64,000 bases of DNA from Sphingobacterium kitahiroshimense (lineage in GTDB: Bacteria > Bacteroidota > Bacteroidia > Sphingobacteriales > Sphingobacteriaceae), in the NCBI RefSeq assembly GCF_025961315.1, contig NZ_JAOQNK010000001.1, positions 4,402,001 through 4,466,000 on the forward strand. The letters are read 5' to 3'. Under the pieces are notes generated by a model. That model was not told the DNA's origin. It saw nothing but the letters and a program-made list of their open reading frames with translations, and did not search any database. A program made the translations under genes and the position numbers. Positions 50,034-59,717 of the stretch are shown piece by piece (within the stretch, counting starts at the first letter, position 1; each line of letters starts with the position of its first letter).

Positions 50034-51110
50034 ATGAATGCTGTTTTCGGAGTTTTATTTCATTTCATTGGCGGTTTTGCGTCAGGAAGTTTTTATGTGC
50101 CTTATAAGAAAGTTGAAGGATGGTCATGGGAATCCATGTGGATCCTAGGTGGTCTATTTTCTTGGATTATTGTACCACCATTTGCAGCATGGGTAACTAT
50201 TCCTAATTTTTGGGAGATTATCAGCAATGCCCAGGCAGCTACTTTATACTATACTTTTTTATTTGGATTGTTATGGGGTATAGGTGGACTTACCTATGGT
50301 CTAGGGATACGTTATCTTGGTGTTTCCTTAGGTAGCAGTATTATTTTGGGCTTAAGTATGGTCTTTGGTTCGCTGATGCCAAGTCTTTATTATTTTTTTT
50401 ACCCCACAGTGGGTAAACATGGAGTCAACTATTTTTTTATGACTCAATCAGGAACTTGCATATTGATAGGTTTATTAATATGTCTAATGGGTGTTGTACT
50501 GTGCGGTCGGGCAGGTGTTTCAAAGGAGAAAAGTCTTTCGACTCTTTCTAAGGCCGCAAGGTCTGATTACAATTTTACTCTGGGTATTATCGTTGCGATC
50601 ATTTCTGGTGTACTTAGTGCTTGTTTCAATTTTGGTATTGAAGCAGGTAAGCCGCTTGCTAATGTTGCAAATTCCATATGGAAAAATAGTAATTCGAACA
50701 GTGGAGAATTTCTTTATCAAAATAATGTGACTTATATCATTATCCTTTGGGGAGGTTTTACTACAAATTTTATATGGTGCGTCTATCTCCTAATTAAAAA
50801 TAGAACTTTTTCAGACTATACTAAATCCAATGTACCAAAAGGAAAGAATTTACTTTTTTGTGCTTTGGCAGGTACAATGTGGTATTTACAGTTCTTTTTT
50901 TATGGTATGGGTGAGAGTCGATTGGGTAATGGTGCCAGTTCTTGGATTCTTCACATGGCGTTCATTATTTTAATTTCAAATGCTTGGGGAATTATATTAA
51001 ATGAGTGGAAGGGCGTGAATAGAATGGCATATCGATCTATAATTGCAGGAATAGCGACAATCATAATTTCTATTTGTGTCGTAGGGTTTGCAAGAACTTT
51101 AGAAAATTAA
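50034..51110 (+). CDS. rhaT: L-rhamnose/proton symporter RhaT
   Basis: The 358-aa inner-membrane protein has about ten hydrophobic helices and the RhaT pattern near the N-terminus (FHFIGGFASGSFYVPYKKVEGWSWESMW, quoted in parts), later GSSIILGLSMVFGSL and GNGASSWILHMAFIIL. It carries free L-rhamnose into the cytoplasm. It is first in rhaT-rhaD-rhaI-rhaB, 16 bp before rhaD. Confidence 0.93.
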   Translation: MNAVFGVLFHFIGGFASGSFYVPYKKVEGWSWESMWILGGLFSWIIVPPFAAWVTIPNFWEIISNAQAATLYYTFLFGLLWGIGGLTYGLGIRYLGVSLGSSIILGLSMVFGSLMPSLYYFFYPTVGKHGVNYFFMTQSGTCILIGLLICLMGVVLCGRAGVSKEKSLSTLSKAARSDYNFTLGIIVAIISGVLSACFNFGIEAGKPLANVANSIWKNSNSNSGEFLYQNNVTYIIILWGGFTTNFIWCVYLLIKNRTFSDYTKSNVPKGKNLLFCALAGTMWYLQFFFYGMGESRLGNGASSWILHMAFIILISNAWGIILNEWKGVNRMAYRSIIAGIATIIISICVVGFARTLEN

Positions 51111-51126
51111 TTTAATATATATAGCA

Positions 51127-53235
51127 GTGAAAACATACAAACATGTAAATTATTTGTGGGACGATAAAATAGCGCAATCATTGCAAGGTGATGAAGTTGC
51201 TTTATTATTATATCGTTCAAATATTCTAGGCGCCGATCTAAGAATTACTAATTATGGAGGAGGAAATACCTCTTGTAAAGTTTTGGAGAAAGATCCGCTT
51301 ACTGATGAAAGTGTTGAAGTCATGTGGATAAAGGGGTCTGGAGGAGATATCGGCACGCTGAAGAAGTCAGGGCTTGCAGCATTATATCTTCAGCGCTTAC
51401 GTAATCTTGAAAATGTGTATAGAGGAATAGAATATGAGGATGAAATGGTCGCACTATTTAATCATTGTATTTTTGATTTAAGCTCTAAGGCACCTTCTAT
51501 TGATACGCCCTTGCACGGATTTTTACCATTTAAGCATATTGACCATTTACATCCAGATGCCGGAATTGCAATTGCAGCATCCAAAGATGGGAAAAGAATA
51601 ACTGCTGAATTGTTCAATGGATCGATCGGTTGGGTTGATTGGCAACGTCCTGGATTTGATTTAGGTTTACAATTACAAGAATGTTTAGAAGCAAATCCTG
51701 GTATCAAGGGTATTATGTTGGGATCTCATGGTTTGTTTACCTGGGGAGACACTGCTTACGATTGTTATATTAATTCCTTAGATGTTATTGAGACTTGTGC
51801 TACATACCTTGAACAAAGTTATAGCAAGAAGAATAACGTATTTGGCAACCAAAAGATAGTAAGTCTTAGTAAAGAAGAAAGAAATGCACAGGTGGCAAAA
51901 TTAGCTCCTGTTTTGCGGGGATTTTGTTCAAGCGAGCGCCATATGATCGGACATTTTACAGATGATGAACGCGTTTTAGAATTCATCAATTCCAATGATT
52001 TGGACCGATTAGCACCATTAGGGACAAGTTGTCCGGATCATTTTTTAAGAACTAAAATCCAGCCTTTGGTGCTAAATTTAGATAAATCGGAGTGTTTAGA
52101 TAATATAGCGGAGATTAAAAAGAAACTGGAGCCTTTGTTTGCTGGATATCGAGAGATGTATGAACAGTATTATGATAGCTGCAAACATGAAAATAGCCCC
52201 GCTATACGTGATAAAAATCCCGTTATTGTTTTATATCCCGGAGTTGGACTTTTTTCGTTTGCAAAGGATAAACAAACTGCTCGTGTAGCTGCTGAATTTT
52301 ATATTAATGCCATTAATGTAATGAAAGGTGCTGAAGCGGTAAGCGAATATACTGCATTGCCACGTCAGGAAGCTTTTGATATTGAATACTGGCTGTTGGA
52401 AGAGGCAAAATTACAACGTATGCCAAAATCAAAAGCATTATCAGGTAAGATTGTACTCGTGACAGGTAGTGGTGGTGGGATTGGAAAGGCGATTGCAAGA
52501 AAGATGGCACAGGAAGGTGCTGTTGTCGTGTTGAATGATATCAATGCTGATCGGCTTGCATCATGCGAGGTAGAATTCGTAGCAGAGTTTGGTAGAGATG
52601 CGGTTATTACGACTCTACTTGATGTAACAAATGAGGCCCAGATAAAACATGCACTCAATGATGCTGTACTAGCTTTTGGTGGGATTGACATTGTCGTTAA
52701 TAATGCGGGTTTATCAATTTCTAAAACGATCGAGGAACATACACAAGATGACTGGGATCTTTTATATGACGTTTTGGTTAAAGGTCAGTTTCTGGTAACT
52801 CAGGCTGCAACAGCTATATTAAAAGCACAAAATATTGGTGGTGATATTGTCAATATTGTAAGTAAAAATGCTTTAGTGAGTGGTCCGAATAATATTGGTT
52901 ATGGTAGTGCAAAGGGTGCTCAATTACACATGAGCCGTTTGAGTGCAGCTGAATTAGGGGCAGCAAAGATTCGAGTGAATGTAGTGAACCCGGATGCCGT
53001 AATTTCCGATAGTAATATTTGGGCAGGTGGATGGGCCGCAGGTCGTGCTAAGGCATATGGTGTAAAAATCGAGGAGTTACCTGCATATTATGCAAAGCGT
53101 ACTTTGTTAAATGAGATTATTCTGCCAGAAGACATTGCAAATGCGTGTTTTGCACATGTTGGTGGTTTACTGAATAAATCTACAGGTAATATATTAAACG
53201 TTGACGGGGGAGTGGCAATGGCTTTTTTACGGTAG
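51127..53235 (+). CDS. rhaD: Bifunctional rhamnulose-1-phosphate aldolase / L-lactaldehyde dehydrogenase
   Basis: This 702-aa fusion starts with GTG (no nearby ATG). Residues ~1-430 form a class II aldolase with ITNYGGGNTSCKV, metal-binding KHIDHLHPDAG and GSHGLFTWGDT. Residues ~437-700 are a short-chain dehydrogenase with TGSGGGIG at 446-453, NNAG and the YxxxK pair Y592/K596. It splits L-rhamnulose-1-phosphate into DHAP and L-lactaldehyde and probably oxidises the latter to lactate (RhaEW-type). It sits between rhaT and rhaI. Confidence 0.93.
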   Translation: MKTYKHVNYLWDDKIAQSLQGDEVALLLYRSNILGADLRITNYGGGNTSCKVLEKDPLTDESVEVMWIKGSGGDIGTLKKSGLAALYLQRLRNLENVYRGIEYEDEMVALFNHCIFDLSSKAPSIDTPLHGFLPFKHIDHLHPDAGIAIAASKDGKRITAELFNGSIGWVDWQRPGFDLGLQLQECLEANPGIKGIMLGSHGLFTWGDTAYDCYINSLDVIETCATYLEQSYSKKNNVFGNQKIVSLSKEERNAQVAKLAPVLRGFCSSERHMIGHFTDDERVLEFINSNDLDRLAPLGTSCPDHFLRTKIQPLVLNLDKSECLDNIAEIKKKLEPLFAGYREMYEQYYDSCKHENSPAIRDKNPVIVLYPGVGLFSFAKDKQTARVAAEFYINAINVMKGAEAVSEYTALPRQEAFDIEYWLLEEAKLQRMPKSKALSGKIVLVTGSGGGIGKAIARKMAQEGAVVVLNDINADRLASCEVEFVAEFGRDAVITTLLDVTNEAQIKHALNDAVLAFGGIDIVVNNAGLSISKTIEEHTQDDWDLLYDVLVKGQFLVTQAATAILKAQNIGGDIVNIVSKNALVSGPNNIGYGSAKGAQLHMSRLSAAELGAAKIRVNVVNPDAVISDSNIWAGGWAAGRAKAYGVKIEELPAYYAKRTLLNEIILPEDIANACFAHVGGLLNKSTGNILNVDGGVAMAFLR

Positions 53236-53316
53236 GTTTTATATCTTAGTTTTTAAGGAATGAAAAGAAAGTACATGCTGTATCTAAGTAAATTTTAACC
53301 AATAACCATTTTTAAT

Positions 53317-54591
53317 ATGATTTTAGATCAACAATTAATAAAAAAGCACAATAATAAATTAGAAAAGAAACATAATCGAGCATTTGAATTTATTTCCCAG
53401 GATATTGATGAAGTTGAAGAGCTTATTGCTAAACTTCAGAAATTTCAGATCGGGATACCGAGTTGGGCACTAGGGACAGGTGGTACACGTTTCGGACGCT
53501 TTTCTGGCCCTGGCGAGCCAGGGAGTTTGGAGCAAAAGTTTGAAGATGTTGGTTTACTACATGCTCTTAATAAATCTAGTGGAGCTATTTCCTTACATAT
53601 ACCTTGGGATATCCCAAAAGACGCCGTAAAAGTGAAGGAATTGGCACGTTCTTTAAATATCACGTTCGATGCTGTTAATTCCAATACTTTTCAAGATCAA
53701 CCACAGCAGGAATATAGTTATAAGTATGGATCTTTGCATCATGTTGATCCTGAGGTTCGCAAGCAGGCTATCGACCATAATATTGAGGTTATCAATTATG
53801 GGAAAGCTCTCGGTTCGAAGGCTTTGACTGTTTGGTTAGCTGATGGTTCATCTTTTCCTGGCCAATTGAATTTCCGTGAGGCTTTTCAGAATACGTTATC
53901 CAGTTTGCAGGAAATCTATAAACACTTACCCGAGGATTGGAAATTGTTTATCGAGTATAAAGCTTTCGAACCTTATTTCTATTCGATGACCATTGGAGAT
54001 TGGGGGCAGTCTCTACTTTTGGCAAATAAGCTGGGCCCTAAAGCTTACACATTAGTGGATTTAGGGCACCATTTACCAAATGCTAATATTGAACAGATCG
54101 TATCATTGTTATTAATGGAGGGGAAGCTTGGCGGTTTTCATTTTAATGATAGTAAATATGCTGATGACGATTTAACAGCAGGAAGTATTAAACCCTATCA
54201 ACTTTTTCTGATTTTTAATGAATTAATTGATGGGATGGATGTGAAGGGAATGGATCACGCTACTGGTTTAGGTTGGATGATTGATGCTTCACATAATCTT
54301 AAAGATCCTTTAGTGGACTTGCTGCAATCTGTTGAAGCCATTAAAATTGCTTATGCGCAAGCATTACTTATCGATCGTGTTGCACTCAAGGCCGCTCAAC
54401 AAGCGAATAATATTGTAAAAGCACAAGAAATTCTTCAAGATGCATTTCGTACGGATGTAAGACCATTGGTTGCTGAATCTAGGTTGAGGAGTGGTGCAGC
54501 TTTAAATCCTGTATTATTATTTGAGGAGGAAAAATTACGTGATAAGCTAATAGAAGAGAGAGGTTTACAAACTATTGCAACTGGATTATAA
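53317..54591 (+). CDS. rhaI: L-rhamnose isomerase (Pseudomonas-type)
   Basis: The 424-aa TIM-barrel sugar isomerase converts L-rhamnose to L-rhamnulose. Motifs: SWALGTGGTRFGRFSGPGEPG (quoted in parts SWALGTGGTRFGRF), FIEYKAFEPYFYS, LVDLGHHLPNANIEQIV and GGFHFNDSKYADDDLTAGSI, with acidic and His metal ligands. It resembles the RhaI family, not E. coli RhaA. It is 81 bp after rhaD and 10 bp before rhaB. Confidence 0.9.
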   Translation: MILDQQLIKKHNNKLEKKHNRAFEFISQDIDEVEELIAKLQKFQIGIPSWALGTGGTRFGRFSGPGEPGSLEQKFEDVGLLHALNKSSGAISLHIPWDIPKDAVKVKELARSLNITFDAVNSNTFQDQPQQEYSYKYGSLHHVDPEVRKQAIDHNIEVINYGKALGSKALTVWLADGSSFPGQLNFREAFQNTLSSLQEIYKHLPEDWKLFIEYKAFEPYFYSMTIGDWGQSLLLANKLGPKAYTLVDLGHHLPNANIEQIVSLLLMEGKLGGFHFNDSKYADDDLTAGSIKPYQLFLIFNELIDGMDVKGMDHATGLGWMIDASHNLKDPLVDLLQSVEAIKIAYAQALLIDRVALKAAQQANNIVKAQEILQDAFRTDVRPLVAESRLRSGAALNPVLLFEEEKLRDKLIEERGLQTIATGL

Positions 54592-54601
54592 AGTTTTTAG
54601 G

Positions 54602-55957
54602 ATGAATAATGATAAAATTCCTGTAGTTGCTATTTTCGATGTTGGTAAAACCAACAAAAAGCTGTTTCTATTTGATTCTAATTATCAGATCGTGTTTGAA
54701 CGTTCGGCCAGATTTTTAGAAACAAAGGATGAGGACGGGGATCCTTGTGAAAATCTTGAAAGTCTTAGATTATCGGTTTTTGATTCACTTCATGAGGTCT
54801 TTAGAAAGAATGAATTTGAAATTAAAGCGATTAATTTTACATCATACGGGGCTAGCTTTGTATATCTTGATGAAAATGGTAGACCCTTAACTCCATTATA
54901 TAATTATCTAAAAGAATTTCCTGTTACTATTCAACAAGAACTGCATAATAAGTATGGAGGAGAGGAACATTTTTCTTTAACAACTTCATCGCCAACATTA
55001 GGTAGTTTAAATTCGGGTTTCCAGATTCTTCGATTAAAAAAGAAGCAACCAGAAATTTATAAACAGGTCAACTTTGCTCTGCATTTGCCCCAATATTTAA
55101 GTTTTCTGGTTTCTGGAAAGTTCTACTCAGATATGACCAGCATCGGTTGTCATACTGCTCTATGGGATTTTGAAAAGGGTGAGTATCATCAATGGGTACA
55201 AGATGAGGGTATTACCAAGGTGTTAGCTCCAATTGTTAAAGGAGATGAAGTTTTTGATGGTGCATTTCCTGGTAGCCCTTTTAGAGTAGGAGCGGGGCTT
55301 CATGATAGTTCTTCGGCTTTAATTCCTTATTTATTCAATTTTAGTGAACCATTTGTTCTAATATCCACGGGCACTTGGTGTATCTCATTTAATCCATTTA
55401 ATAATAGTGCTCTAACTTCTTGCGAACTAAAAAAGGACTGTTTGTTTTATCAATCTTATTTAGGAAACCCGGTTAAGGCTTCGCGGTTATTTGCAGGTTA
55501 TGAACATGAACTGCAATCTAAACGAATTGCTGATTTCTTTCATGTTACGACAGCGAAGTTTCGTAATCTTCAGCTTAATCTAAGGATTTTAGAAAAATTA
55601 ATGAAAGAGCCTGTAATTGTGGATTTAAAAGCATTTTCAAAAGTTGAGCTTGATCGATACCGTAATTATGAAGAAGCTTACCATAGTTTAATTTTACACC
55701 TCATCAAAGTACAGGTGGAATCAACAAAACTAGTTTTAGATGCGAATAAGATCTCTAGAATATTTGTAGACGGTGGGTTTAGTAAGAACCATATTTATAT
55801 GAGTCTTCTGGCAAAAGAATTTCCTGAAGTCGAAGTTTTTGGCGCTTCAATGGCTCAGGCAACAGCATTGGGCGCAGCTCTTGTCATTCATGACCATTGG
55901 AATGAGCTGGCAATACCGAATGACCTTATTGCATTGCGGTACTTTAGAAATAAATGA
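54602..55957 (+). CDS. rhaB: L-rhamnulokinase
   Basis: A FGGY-family sugar kinase of ~451 aa with AIFDVGKTNKKLFLFD (phosphate-binding), GAGLHDSSSALIPYL, ISTGTWCISFNPF and the ATP-binding IFVDGGFSKN. It phosphorylates L-rhamnulose to rhamnulose-1-phosphate. The start at 54602 is preferred: it begins at the conserved kinase N-terminus. An earlier start at 54575 would overlap rhaI by 17 nt. It is last in the operon. Confidence 0.9.
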   Translation: MNNDKIPVVAIFDVGKTNKKLFLFDSNYQIVFERSARFLETKDEDGDPCENLESLRLSVFDSLHEVFRKNEFEIKAINFTSYGASFVYLDENGRPLTPLYNYLKEFPVTIQQELHNKYGGEEHFSLTTSSPTLGSLNSGFQILRLKKKQPEIYKQVNFALHLPQYLSFLVSGKFYSDMTSIGCHTALWDFEKGEYHQWVQDEGITKVLAPIVKGDEVFDGAFPGSPFRVGAGLHDSSSALIPYLFNFSEPFVLISTGTWCISFNPFNNSALTSCELKKDCLFYQSYLGNPVKASRLFAGYEHELQSKRIADFFHVTTAKFRNLQLNLRILEKLMKEPVIVDLKAFSKVELDRYRNYEEAYHSLILHLIKVQVESTKLVLDANKISRIFVDGGFSKNHIYMSLLAKEFPEVEVFGASMAQATALGAALVIHDHWNELAIPNDLIALRYFRNK

Positions 55958-55990
55958 AATTTAAATTGTTATAGATCAGAACTATGAATA

Positions 55991-56026
55991 AGAAAAGGGT
56001 CGAGTGTAATCACTTGATCCTTTTCT
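55991..56026 (+). terminator. Terminator of the rha operon
   Basis: A 16-bp stem with two G-T pairs (55991-56006 with 56011-56026, AGAAAAGGGTCGAGTG / CACTTGATCCTTTTCT) has a 4-nt loop; the T-rich right arm ends the run. Confidence 0.75.
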
Positions 56027-56093
56027 TCAATACAAAAGGTTTCTAAATAGAGAGCGTGAAAGTCTTTAAAAAACCAATTGTTTTTTAGGAATC

Positions 56094-56127
56094 ATTAGAC
56101 AAACAACCTTTAAGGTGTTTGTCTAAT
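56094..56127. promoter_or_regulatory. Palindrome upstream of the GntR-type regulator
   Basis: ATTAGACAAACA (56094-56105) and TGTTTGTCTAAT (56116-56127) are perfect 12-bp arms, with a further CCT/AGG pair inside. There is no T-run, so it is a better operator than terminator candidate. The remainder of the 369-bp gap 55958-56326 also carries CTGTTATGG at 56197-56205. Confidence 0.5.
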
Positions 56128-56326
56128 CATGAATGGCGTAAATAGATTTTTTACCAGAACAAGTTTACGGCTATTGACAATAGTTTCCATCTTGTGCTGT
56201 TATGGTACCTAGTAGTAAACACCTAAAAAAGTTGAAATATGAAAAATATGAATGGTCTTGGAGTTTAACTTTTTTAAAATTTTATGCTAATTAATTGTTA
56301 TTTTAGTGATTAATCTAAATTTTAAA

Positions 56327-57364
56327 ATGACCAATTCAACTGCTCAGTTTTTAATGACACTGGAGATCAGTGATTTTTCAGCAACTCCTAAATATCTCCA
56401 ATTGGCGAATACCATCATTGATGCGGTAAAAAATGAAAGGCTTAAGAAGAGTGAAATGCTTCCTTCAATTAATGAATCCAGTACTTATCTTGAAATATCT
56501 AGAGATACGGTTGAAAAGGCTTATCGCTATTTAAAAAAGCATGAAATTATTGCATCAAATCCAGGTAAGGGATACTATGTCAATAAAACAGATATTCAAT
56601 CCAAATGTAAAATTGCACTGTTTCTGAATAAATTGAGTGTTCACAAAAAAATAGTCTATGATTCATTTGCGAAGGAGTTGGGGGATTATGCTGATCTCGA
56701 TTTATTTGTCTATAATTCAGACCTTTCTTATCTCAAGAATTTATTAGCGAATCTGACCAAAACTTATGACTATTACGTGCTGTTTCCACATTTTAAAGAG
56801 GGACGAGATAAAGCGCCAGATATTATTCGTAGAATACCAATCGATAAGCTAATGTTATTAGGACGATTTATTGATGATGTACCTGGTGATTTTCCAGCGG
56901 TTTATGAGAATTATGAACAGGATATTTATTTAGCATTGGAACAAGCTAATGAAGTTTTAAGTAAATATAAAATGATAAAATTGGTTTTTCCAGATCATAG
57001 TGATTTCCCAAAAGCAATTATCAAAGGTTTTTATAAATTTTGTCAGCAATACGCTTTTGATCATGAGCTGGTGTCTGAATTAAATAAAGAAAAAGTGGTA
57101 GTGGGTACTTGTTATATTAATATTATTGAAGATGATCTCGTAAAGCTACTGAACAAGATCCAGCAGAAAAAGCTTTTGATAGGTAAAGATATTGGTGTTA
57201 TTTCCTATAATGAAACACCTTTAAAGAAATTTATTTTGAATGGAATTACAACCATATCAACTGATTTTGAAACAATGGGACGGATGGCGGCAAATCTGAT
57301 TAAAAATAACTCTAAAGAGAGGCTAGAAGTTCCATTTAATATTAAGATTCGAGCTTCTATATAA
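56327..57364 (+). CDS. GntR-type regulator with LacI-like sensor domain, candidate rhamnose regulator
   Basis: A ~345-aa protein with an N-terminal GntR winged helix (~8-75: YLQLANTIIDAVKNERLKKSEMLPSINESS, quoted in parts LQLANTIIDAVKNER and SRDTVEKAYRYLKKHEII) and a C-terminal periplasmic-binding-like sensor (~100-340: IALFLNKLSVHKKIVYDSF, IISTDFETMGRMAANLI). This fusion regulates sugar genes in Bacteroidota. The ATG at 56327 is preferred to GTG at 56306. Its location beside rhaTDIB and the shared CATAACAG motif suggest that it controls rhamnose catabolism. Confidence 0.85.
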   Translation: MTNSTAQFLMTLEISDFSATPKYLQLANTIIDAVKNERLKKSEMLPSINESSTYLEISRDTVEKAYRYLKKHEIIASNPGKGYYVNKTDIQSKCKIALFLNKLSVHKKIVYDSFAKELGDYADLDLFVYNSDLSYLKNLLANLTKTYDYYVLFPHFKEGRDKAPDIIRRIPIDKLMLLGRFIDDVPGDFPAVYENYEQDIYLALEQANEVLSKYKMIKLVFPDHSDFPKAIIKGFYKFCQQYAFDHELVSELNKEKVVVGTCYINIIEDDLVKLLNKIQQKKLLIGKDIGVISYNETPLKKFILNGITTISTDFETMGRMAANLIKNNSKERLEVPFNIKIRASI

Positions 57365-57385
57365 AGGAATTTCTTAGACTATAAA

Positions 57386-57413
57386 AAAAGCCATGAGAAA
57401 ACTCATGGCTTTT
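57386..57413. terminator. Bidirectional terminator between gntR and the DUF4136 gene
   Basis: A perfect 12-bp stem (57386-57397 with 57402-57413, AAAAGCCATGAG / CTCATGGCTTTT) has a 4-nt loop and lies between convergent genes. Confidence 0.85.
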
Positions 57414-57437
57414 ATACTTTTGATCACGATTACAGTA

Positions 57438-57998
57438 TTATTTTTTTATGGTTAAAGGGTATTGTTTAAATACTCCTTGAACAACTTTAGCAACATTAGT
57501 TGCAGCTTTCTCTGGACTATTAACTTCACCAGATCCACGTGCTTGCCAAACAACTTTATTTGTTTTACGGTCTACAGCTTCTATGATTAAGTGAGCGTAG
57601 CGGTAGCGTTCTTTGGCTACAGGATATGTTGCATAACCATAATAAGGAGAAAACCACGGTCTGTACCAACCCCATGGACCTCCATAAGCGTATGAGGATC
57701 CATATACTAAACGGCTTTTGTTATTGACAATTGTTATATAACGGAATAACAAATCTGGATTATCCTTACTGTAAGATAAGCCTCTTGCTTGTAATTCGCT
57801 GTTGCTCGCGTCTAATATATTTGTTCTTGCAATATCATTATCAAAGTATGATTTTGATAACGAATCAACAGGTGGTAACCAGCCATAAGTACGATATTGC
57901 GAAAAATCTACTTTTTCGTCGCGCATCGTATTATATTGATATGAGGCACAAGATGCAAGAATTAGACTTGCAAATAGGAAATAAATTATTTTTTTCAT
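57438..57998 (-). CDS. DUF4136 lipoprotein
   Basis: The 186-aa lipoprotein has a lipobox LASCAS (Cys ~17). The DUF4136 pattern is DFSQYRTYGWLPP near the N-terminus, ANSELQARGL-type helix (NSELQARGLSYSKDNPDLLF), an aromatic-rich WGWYRPWFSPYYGYA loop, then LIIEAVDRKTNKVVWQARGSG. It is a periplasmic/outer-membrane protein of unknown role. The ATG at 57998 is preferred over an upstream TTG. Confidence 0.85.
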   Translation of the reverse strand: MKKIIYFLFASLILASCASYQYNTMRDEKVDFSQYRTYGWLPPVDSLSKSYFDNDIARTNILDASNSELQARGLSYSKDNPDLLFRYITIVNNKSRLVYGSSYAYGGPWGWYRPWFSPYYGYATYPVAKERYRYAHLIIEAVDRKTNKVVWQARGSGEVNSPEKAATNVAKVVQGVFKQYPLTIKK

Positions 57999-58076
57999 GA
58001 CCAATAGGATTTATATTATTTTCTTAGTGTTAGACAAATGTAAATGTTAAAAGTTTAATTATATCAGTAAAAAAAA

Positions 58077-59717
58077 TTATTGATAAAAGGCAACTAATGG
58101 CATCGAACGGCCTGGACCAAAAGCTTTTGGACTAATGCGCAGTATTGGAGGAGCCTGAAATCTTTTAAATTCGGCATTATTAACTAGTTTTATAATTTTT
58201 TCAACAATATTAAGATCATAACCTTGAGCTAAAATTTCCTCTTTTGATTTTTGTTTTTCGATATATAGGAATAATATTTCATCCAGTAAATCATATGGTG
58301 GTAAGGAATCTGAATCCTTTTGATCGGGTCTTAATTCTGCAGAAGGTGCTTTTTCAATTGTATTAGATGGGATAATTTCCTTATTTCGGTTAATGTATCG
58401 GGCGAGATCATAGGCCTTTGATTTATATACGTCTCCTATTACTGAAATCGATCCTGCCATATCTCCATATAAGGTGCCATAACCTACCGCTGCTTCACTT
58501 TTATTTGAAGTGTTTAAAACGATATGACCAAATTTGTTGGAAATTGCCATTAATAACGTACCTCTGGTACGTGCCTGGATATTTTCTTCGGCAACACCCG
58601 CTTGTTGCCCTTCAAAAAAGGGAGCTAATGTTGTTTCGTAGGCCTGTGTAATATCTTTTACTGGAATGATATGATGTGCGCAATTGGTGTTTTTTACGAG
58701 ATCTAATGCATCTTGAATGGAATGGTCGGATGAATAAATAGAAGGAAGCAATATTGCAAGTACATTTTCTGAACCTAATGCTTCACAGGCTAATGCGGCA
58801 ACTAGTGCTGAATCTAATCCACCGGAAAGGCCTAAGACAGCTTTTTTGAAACCAGATTTGTGAAAATAATCACGTAAACCTAAAAGCAGGGCATCGTGAA
58901 TCAGTGCTATTTCCTGATCTTGGGGTACCGTAAATGCTGTTGTTGCTTTTATGGTTTGATCTCTATATTCTATAATCTGTACATCTTCTTCGAATTTTTT
59001 TAATTCGCAACAAATTGCTCCATTTTCATCAATAGCTAATGATCTTCCATCAAAAATTATATCCATATGAGCACCTACTTGGTTAACATAGATTAACGGA
59101 CGTTTTGCTTTTGCCACTTGTGCTTTCAAAACAGCAACACGATCTTCGTAATGGACATAAGAAAAAGGCGATGCTGCAATATTGATCAGCAAATCTGGGT
59201 TTTCTTGAAGTAATTCGCTCATGGGATCGCCAACATAAGAATTATTTCCTTGATCGTCATCCCATAAATCTTCACAAATGGTCAATGCTATTTTTGTTTT
59301 TTTATAGGTGAGACATGCGAATTTTCTGCTAGGTTCAAAGTAACGATATTCGTCAAAAACATCATAGTTAGGAAGTAGTCCTTTTTTACTAATGTGTGTA
59401 ATCTTTCCATTTTCTAAACAAACTGCAGCATTGTATAGCGCTTTACCTTCTGGATCTGTATTGGGGACAGGCGCTCCGATAATGCATAAAATATCTTGGC
59501 AATGTGATGCAATGGTGGTAATAGATTCACTACACTGTTTTAAGAATGTTGCATTTTGCAAAAGATCCTTTGCTGGGTAGCCGCCAATTGCTAATTCAGA
59601 AAAAACAATAATTTCAGTTTGTTGTGCTCTTGCATTTTCAATAGCAGTAATAATTTTTGCTGTGTTGGAACTGAAGTTGCCGATATGATAATTTAACTGG
59701 GCTAAAGCTATTTTCAT
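58077..59717 (-). CDS. nadE: Glutamine-dependent NAD+ synthase
   Basis: The 546-aa two-domain enzyme makes NAD+ from deamido-NAD, ATP and glutamine. The N-terminal nitrilase-type amidase has E41 (FSELAIGGYP), K112 (KKGLLPN) and C148 (LTICEDLWDD). The C-terminal NAD synthase has the PP-loop SGGLDS at ~298-303 and IQARTRGTLLM. It appears to be a single-gene transcript. Confidence 0.94.
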   Translation of the reverse strand: MKIALAQLNYHIGNFSSNTAKIITAIENARAQQTEIIVFSELAIGGYPAKDLLQNATFLKQCSESITTIASHCQDILCIIGAPVPNTDPEGKALYNAAVCLENGKITHISKKGLLPNYDVFDEYRYFEPSRKFACLTYKKTKIALTICEDLWDDDQGNNSYVGDPMSELLQENPDLLINIAASPFSYVHYEDRVAVLKAQVAKAKRPLIYVNQVGAHMDIIFDGRSLAIDENGAICCELKKFEEDVQIIEYRDQTIKATTAFTVPQDQEIALIHDALLLGLRDYFHKSGFKKAVLGLSGGLDSALVAALACEALGSENVLAILLPSIYSSDHSIQDALDLVKNTNCAHHIIPVKDITQAYETTLAPFFEGQQAGVAEENIQARTRGTLLMAISNKFGHIVLNTSNKSEAAVGYGTLYGDMAGSISVIGDVYKSKAYDLARYINRNKEIIPSNTIEKAPSAELRPDQKDSDSLPPYDLLDEILFLYIEKQKSKEEILAQGYDLNIVEKIIKLVNNAEFKRFQAPPILRISPKAFGPGRSMPLVAFYQ

